DNA from: Aegilops tauschii subsp. strangulata
Lineage: Eukaryota; Streptophyta; Magnoliopsida; Poales; Poaceae
DNA: 64,000 bases
Direction of reading: 5' to 3'
Assembly: GCF_002575655.3 (NCBI RefSeq)
Contig: NC_053040.3
Location: forward strand, 157,605,148-157,669,147
How positions within the stretch are numbered: the stretch's first letter is position 1; every line of letters starts with the position of its first letter. Below the pieces are notes generated by a model. It was not told the DNA's origin. It saw only the letters and a list, made by a program, of their open reading frames with translations, and searched no databases. The translations under genes were made by a program, and so were the position numbers. Positions 59,567 through 64,000 of this stretch are shown piece after piece.

Positions 59567-62500
59567 TTACATTGTAATGATTCTAGCACCCATGGAGTCT
59601 TGGTGCTGATCATGTTTTGCTCGTGGAAGAGGCTTAGTCAACGGGTCTGCAACATTCAGATCCGTATGTATTTTGCAAATCTGTATGTCTCCCTCCTTGA
59701 CTTGATCATGGATGGAGTTGAAGCGTCTCTTGATGTGTTTGGTTCTCTTGTGAAATCTGGATTCCTTCACTAAGGCTATTGCTCCAGTATTGTCACAAAA
59801 GATTTTCATTGGACCCGATGCACTAGGTATTACACCTAGATCTGATATGAACTCCTTCATCCAGACTCCTTCATTTGCTGCTTCCGAAGCAGCTATGTAC
59901 TCCACTTCACACGTAGATCCCGCCACGACGCTCTGCTTGGAACTGCACCAACTGACAGCTCCACCATTCAATATAAATACATATCCGTTTTGTGACTTAG
60001 AGTCATCCGGATCAGTGTCAAAGCTAGAATCGATGTAACCATTTACGACGAGCTCTTTGTCACCCCCATAAACGAGAAACATATCCTTAGTCCTTTTCAG
60101 GTACTTTAGGATGTTCTTGACCGCTGTCCAGCGATCCACTCCCAGATTACTTTGGTACCTCCCTGCTAAACTTATAGCAAGGCACACATCAGGTCTGGTA
60201 CACAGCAATGCATACATGATAGAACCTATGGCTGAGGCATAGGGAATGACTTTCATTTCCTCTCTATCTTCTGCAATGGTCGGGCATTGAGTCCGACTCA
60301 ACTTCACACCTTGTAACACAGGCAAAAACCCTTTCTTTGACTGATCCATTTTGAACTTCTTTAGAACTTTATCAAGGTATGTGCTTTGTGAAAGTCCAAT
60401 TAAGCGTCTTGATCTATCTCTATAAATCTTGATGCCCAATATATATGCAGCTTCTCCGAGGTCTTTCATTGAAAAAATTCTTATTCAAGTATCCATTTGT
60501 GCTATCCAGATAGTTTATATCATTTCTAATCAACAATATGTCATCCACATATAATATTAGAAATGCTACAGAGCTCCCACTCACTTTCTTGTAAATACAG
60601 GCTTCTCCAAAAGTCTGTATAAAACCATATGCTTTGATCACACTAGCAAAGCATATATTCCAACTCCAAGATGCTTGCACCAGTCCATAAATGGATCGCT
60701 GGAGCTTGCACACTTTGTTAGCACCTTTAGGATCGAAAAAACCTTCTGGTTACATCATATACAACTCTTCTTTAAGAAATCCATTAAGGAATGAAGTTTT
60801 GACATCCATTTGCAAAATCATAAAATGCGGCAATTGCTAACATGATTCGGACAGACTTAAGCATCGCTATGGGTGAGAAGGTCTCATCATAGTCAACCCC
60901 TTGAAGGAGCTTTGTAGACAATACCATTACTATCAGCGTCAGTCTTCTTCTTGAAGACCCATTTATTCTCTATGGCTTGCGGATCATTGGGCAAGTCAAC
61001 CAAAGTCCATACTTTGTTCTCATACATGGATCCCATCTTAGATTTCATGGCTTCAAGCCATTTCGCGGAATCTGGGCTCATCATCGCTTCCTCATAGTTC
61101 GTAGGTTCGTCATGGTCTAGTAACATGACTTCCAGAACAGGATTACCGTACCACTCTGGTGCGGAACGTACTCTGGTTAACCTACGAGGTTCAATAGTAA
61201 CTTGATTTGAAGTTTCATGATCATCATCATTAGCTTCCTCACATGAACAGTTTTTTGTGATGAACTACTTTCCAATTCATGAGAAGGTACAATTACCTCA
61301 TCAAGTTCTACTTTCCTCCCACTCACTTCTTCCGAGAGAAACTCCTTCTCCAGAAAGGATCCATTTTTAGCAACAAATATCTTGCCTTCGGATCAGTGAT
61401 AGAAGGTGTACCCAACACTTTCTTCTGGGTATCCTATGAAGATGCATTTCTCCGATTTGGCTTCGAGTTATCAGGCTGAAGCTTTTTCACATAAGCATCG
61501 CAAACCCAAACTTTAAGAAACGACAACTTAGGTTTCTTGCCAAACCACAGTTCATATGGTGTCATCTCAACGTATTTAGATGGTGCCCTATTTAGCGTGA
61601 ATGCAGTTGTCTCTAATGCATAACCCCAGAACAATAGTGGTAAATCGGTAAGAGACATCATAGATCGCACCATATCTAATAAAGTACGGTTACGACGTTC
61701 GGACACACCATTACGCTGTGGTGTTCCAGGTGGCGTGAGTTGCGAAACTATTCCACATTGTTTTAAATGAAGACCAAACTCGTAACTCAAATATTCGCCT
61801 CCATGATCAGATCGTAGAAACTTTATTTTCTTGTTGCGATAATTTTCCACTTCACTCTGAAATTCTTTGAACTTTTCAAATGTTTCAGACTTATGTTCAT
61901 TAAGTAGATATACCCATATCTGCTCAAATCATCTGTGAAGGTCAGAAAATAACGATACTCGCCGCGAGCCTCAACACTCGTCGGACCACATACATCAGTA
62001 TGTATTATTTCCAATAAGTTAGTGGCCCACTCCATTGTTCCGGAGAACGGAGTCTTAGTCATCTTGCCCATGGGGCATGGTTCGCAAGCATCAAGTGATT
62101 CCAAAAGCCCATCTGCATGGAGTTTCTTCATGCGCTTTACACCAATATGACCTAAACGGCAGTGCCACAAAAAAGTTGCACTATCATTATTAACTTTGCA
62201 TCTTTTGGCATCAATATTATGAATATGTGTATCACTACGATTGAGATTCAACAAAAATAGACCACTCATCAAGGGTGCATGACCATAAAAGATATTACTC
62301 ATATAAATAGAAAAACCATTATTCTCTGATTTAAATGAATAAACGTCTCGCACCAAACAAGATCCAGATATAATGTTCATGCCCAACGCTGGCACCAAAT
62401 AACAATTATTCAGGTCTAAAACTAATCCCGAAGGTAGATGTGAGGTATCATGCCGATGGCGATCACATCGACCTTGGAACCATTTCCGACGCGCATCGTC

Positions 62501-62697
62501 ACCTCGTCCTTAGCCAATTCATTTAATCCGTAGCCCCTATTTCGAGTTGCTAATATGAGCAACAGAACCAGTATCAAATACCCACGCGCTACTACGAGCA
62601 TTAGTAAGGTACACATCAATAACATGTATATCAAATATACCTTTCACTTTGCCATCCTTCTTATCCGCCAAATACTTGGGGCAGTTCCGCTTCCTGT
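59567..62697 (-). pseudogene. Decayed gag-pol of Copia B, 5' truncated or interrupted
   Basis: RNase H and the RT end are open at 60469-59567 (RNase H tail DVADPLTKPL-like). A frame change near 60470 separates this from the YVDDILLIRND RT segment (60713-60420). The RT start near 60820-60900 is deleted and frameshifted. Integrase pieces lie at 61850-61434 and 62398-61823, protease near 62560. The frame stops in the gag zinc knuckle at 62697, where an LTR starts. At least six frame breaks. Confidence 0.9.
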
Positions 62698-64000
62698 TGT
62701 TGGGGAATATAGTAATTCAAAAAAATTCCTATGATCATGCAAGATCTATCTAGGAGAAGCATAGCAACGAGCTGGGAGAGTGTGTCCATGTACCCTCGTA
62801 GAACGAAAGCGGAAGCGTTATGTTAACGCGGTTGATGTAGTCGAACGTCTTCACGATCCAACCGATCCAAGTACTGAACGTACGGCACCTCCGTGTTCAG
62901 CACACGTTCAGCACGATGACGTCCCTCGATCTCTTGATCTAGTAGAGGGTCGAGGGAGAGTTTCATCAGCACGATGGCGTGGTGACGGTGTTGATGATGT
63001 GATCCGCGCAGGGCTTCGCCTAAGCACTACGACAATATGACTGAGGTGGTAAACTGTGGAGGGGGCACCGCACACGGCTAAGAAACAACTGTTGTGCCTT
63101 TGGGGTGCCCCCGCCCCCGTATATAAAGGAGGAGAGGGAGGAGGCCGGCGGCCATGCGGGGGCGCGCCAAGGGGGAGCCCAACTAGGATTCCCAATACTA
63201 GTTGGACTCCCTTTCCTATTCCAAGAGGGGGAAAGAGGGAAGGAGAGGGAGAGGGAGAGGAAAGAGGGGGCCGCGCCCCCTCCCCGTAGTCCAATTCGGA
63301 CTCCCTTGGGGGGGCGCCACCCTGCGGGCTGCCCTCTCCTACTCCCTTATGGCCCATTAAGGCCCATAACTTCCCCGGGGGGTTCCGGTAACCCCTCGGT
63401 TCCCCGATAAATATCCGAAACGTCCCGAAACCTTTCCGGTGTCCGAATACCTTCGTCCAATATATCAATCTTTACCTCTTGACCATTTCGGGACTCCTCA
63501 TCATGTCTGTGATCTCATCCGGGACTCCAAACAAACTTCGGTCACCAAAACACATAACTCATAATACAAATCGTCATCAAACATTAAGCTAGCGGACCCT
63601 ACGGGTTCGAGAACTATGTAGACATGACCGAGACACATCTCCGGTCAATAACCAATAGCGGAACCTGGCTGCTCATATTGGCTCCTACATATTCTACGAA
63701 GATCTTTATCGGTCAAACCGCATAACAACATACATCATTCACTTTGCCATAGGTATGTTACTTGCTCGAGATTCGATCATAGGTATCATCATACCTAGTT
63801 CAATCTCGTTACCGGCAAGTCTCTTTACTCGTTCTGTAATGCATCATCCCGTAACTAACTCATTAGTCACATTGCTTGCAAGGCTTATAGTGATGTGCAT
63901 TACCGAGAGGGCCCAGAGATGCCTCTCAGATACTCGGAGTGACAAATCCTAATCTCGATCTATGCCAACTCAACAAACACCATCGGGGACACCTGTAGAA
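62698..64000 (-). repeat. LTR of another Copia element, running off the window
   Basis: Begins tgttggggaatatag and follows the same LTR family for 1.3 kb to the window end. It differs from the Copia B LTR at well over a tenth of positions in the first 400 bases, too much for a partner from the same insertion unless it is very old. More likely it is the 3' LTR of a further element inserted into the Copia B gag. The alternative is that it is the Copia B 5' LTR brought next to gag by a deletion. Confidence 0.85.

Larger units (their letters stand above)
57832..62697 (-). mobile_element. Copia LTR retrotransposon B, decayed
   Basis: 3' LTR 57832-59533, polypurine tract at 59534-59545, then decayed gag-pol to a broken gag at 62697. 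Same family as Copia A, closer to it than to Angela. The expected target duplication is accct (57827-57831), with the partner outside the window. The 5' part (N-terminal Gag, leader, primer site) is not next to the body. Confidence 0.88.

Overview
This is plant nuclear DNA, almost certainly from a Triticeae grass (wheat, Aegilops, barley or a close relative). The reasons are copies of the BARE/WIS/Angela Copia family, Athila-like and Tekay-like Gypsy elements nested inside one another, an Au-type SINE in an intron, Stowaway MITE ends, and a grass-type MATH-BTB gene. No bacterial, CRISPR, phage or rRNA feature is present. Roughly four fifths of the window is LTR retrotransposon.

Layout. 1-6969: decayed Copia element A on the minus strand, cut by the window edge, with its 5' LTR on the right. 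It sits inside the 5' LTR of an Athila-like non-autonomous Gypsy element that spans 6970-33937 on the plus strand. The same 5' LTR was hit again by a 20.5-kb Tekay/Del-type chromovirus (8055-28582, minus; 4.27-kb LTRs; 5-bp duplication aacac). The leader of that chromovirus was then hit by a fourth element (17050-23399, plus; 615-bp LTRs; 5-bp duplication cttgc). This last element has no gag-pol; it has a primer-binding site for tRNA-Lys(CUU) and carries a decayed copy of tRNA-Lys(CTT) in its own interior. 33938-35166: tail of a minus-strand Gypsy element with a cluster of CCGGATGTCCGG palindromes upstream of its TATA box. 35167-35685: candidate solo LTR.

35686-46790 is the low-copy island. 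It holds MITE remnants, an intact single-exon MATH-BTB gene (38415-39419, minus), and an intact four-coding-exon YIF1 gene (40721-41876 coding, with a 5' UTR exon near 43160-43345, minus). The flanks have no gene I can defend. 46796-55288 is a complete Angela-type Copia element (minus; 5-bp duplication ggggc) whose single reading frame carries four premature stops. 55289-57831 is low-copy sequence ending in the last two exons of an unrecognised minus-strand gene, cut at 57831 by Copia element B (57832-62697, minus, decayed). The gag of B is interrupted at 62698 by another LTR that runs off the window.

The two intact host genes are unrelated. MATH-BTB proteins are CUL3 substrate adaptors; YIF1 is a membrane protein of ER-Golgi traffic. 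Most other open frames, including long GC-rich ones, lie in LTRs or antisense to real genes and were not annotated. The least ordinary feature is the tRNA-Lys primer and tRNA-Lys copy in the 17050-23399 element.
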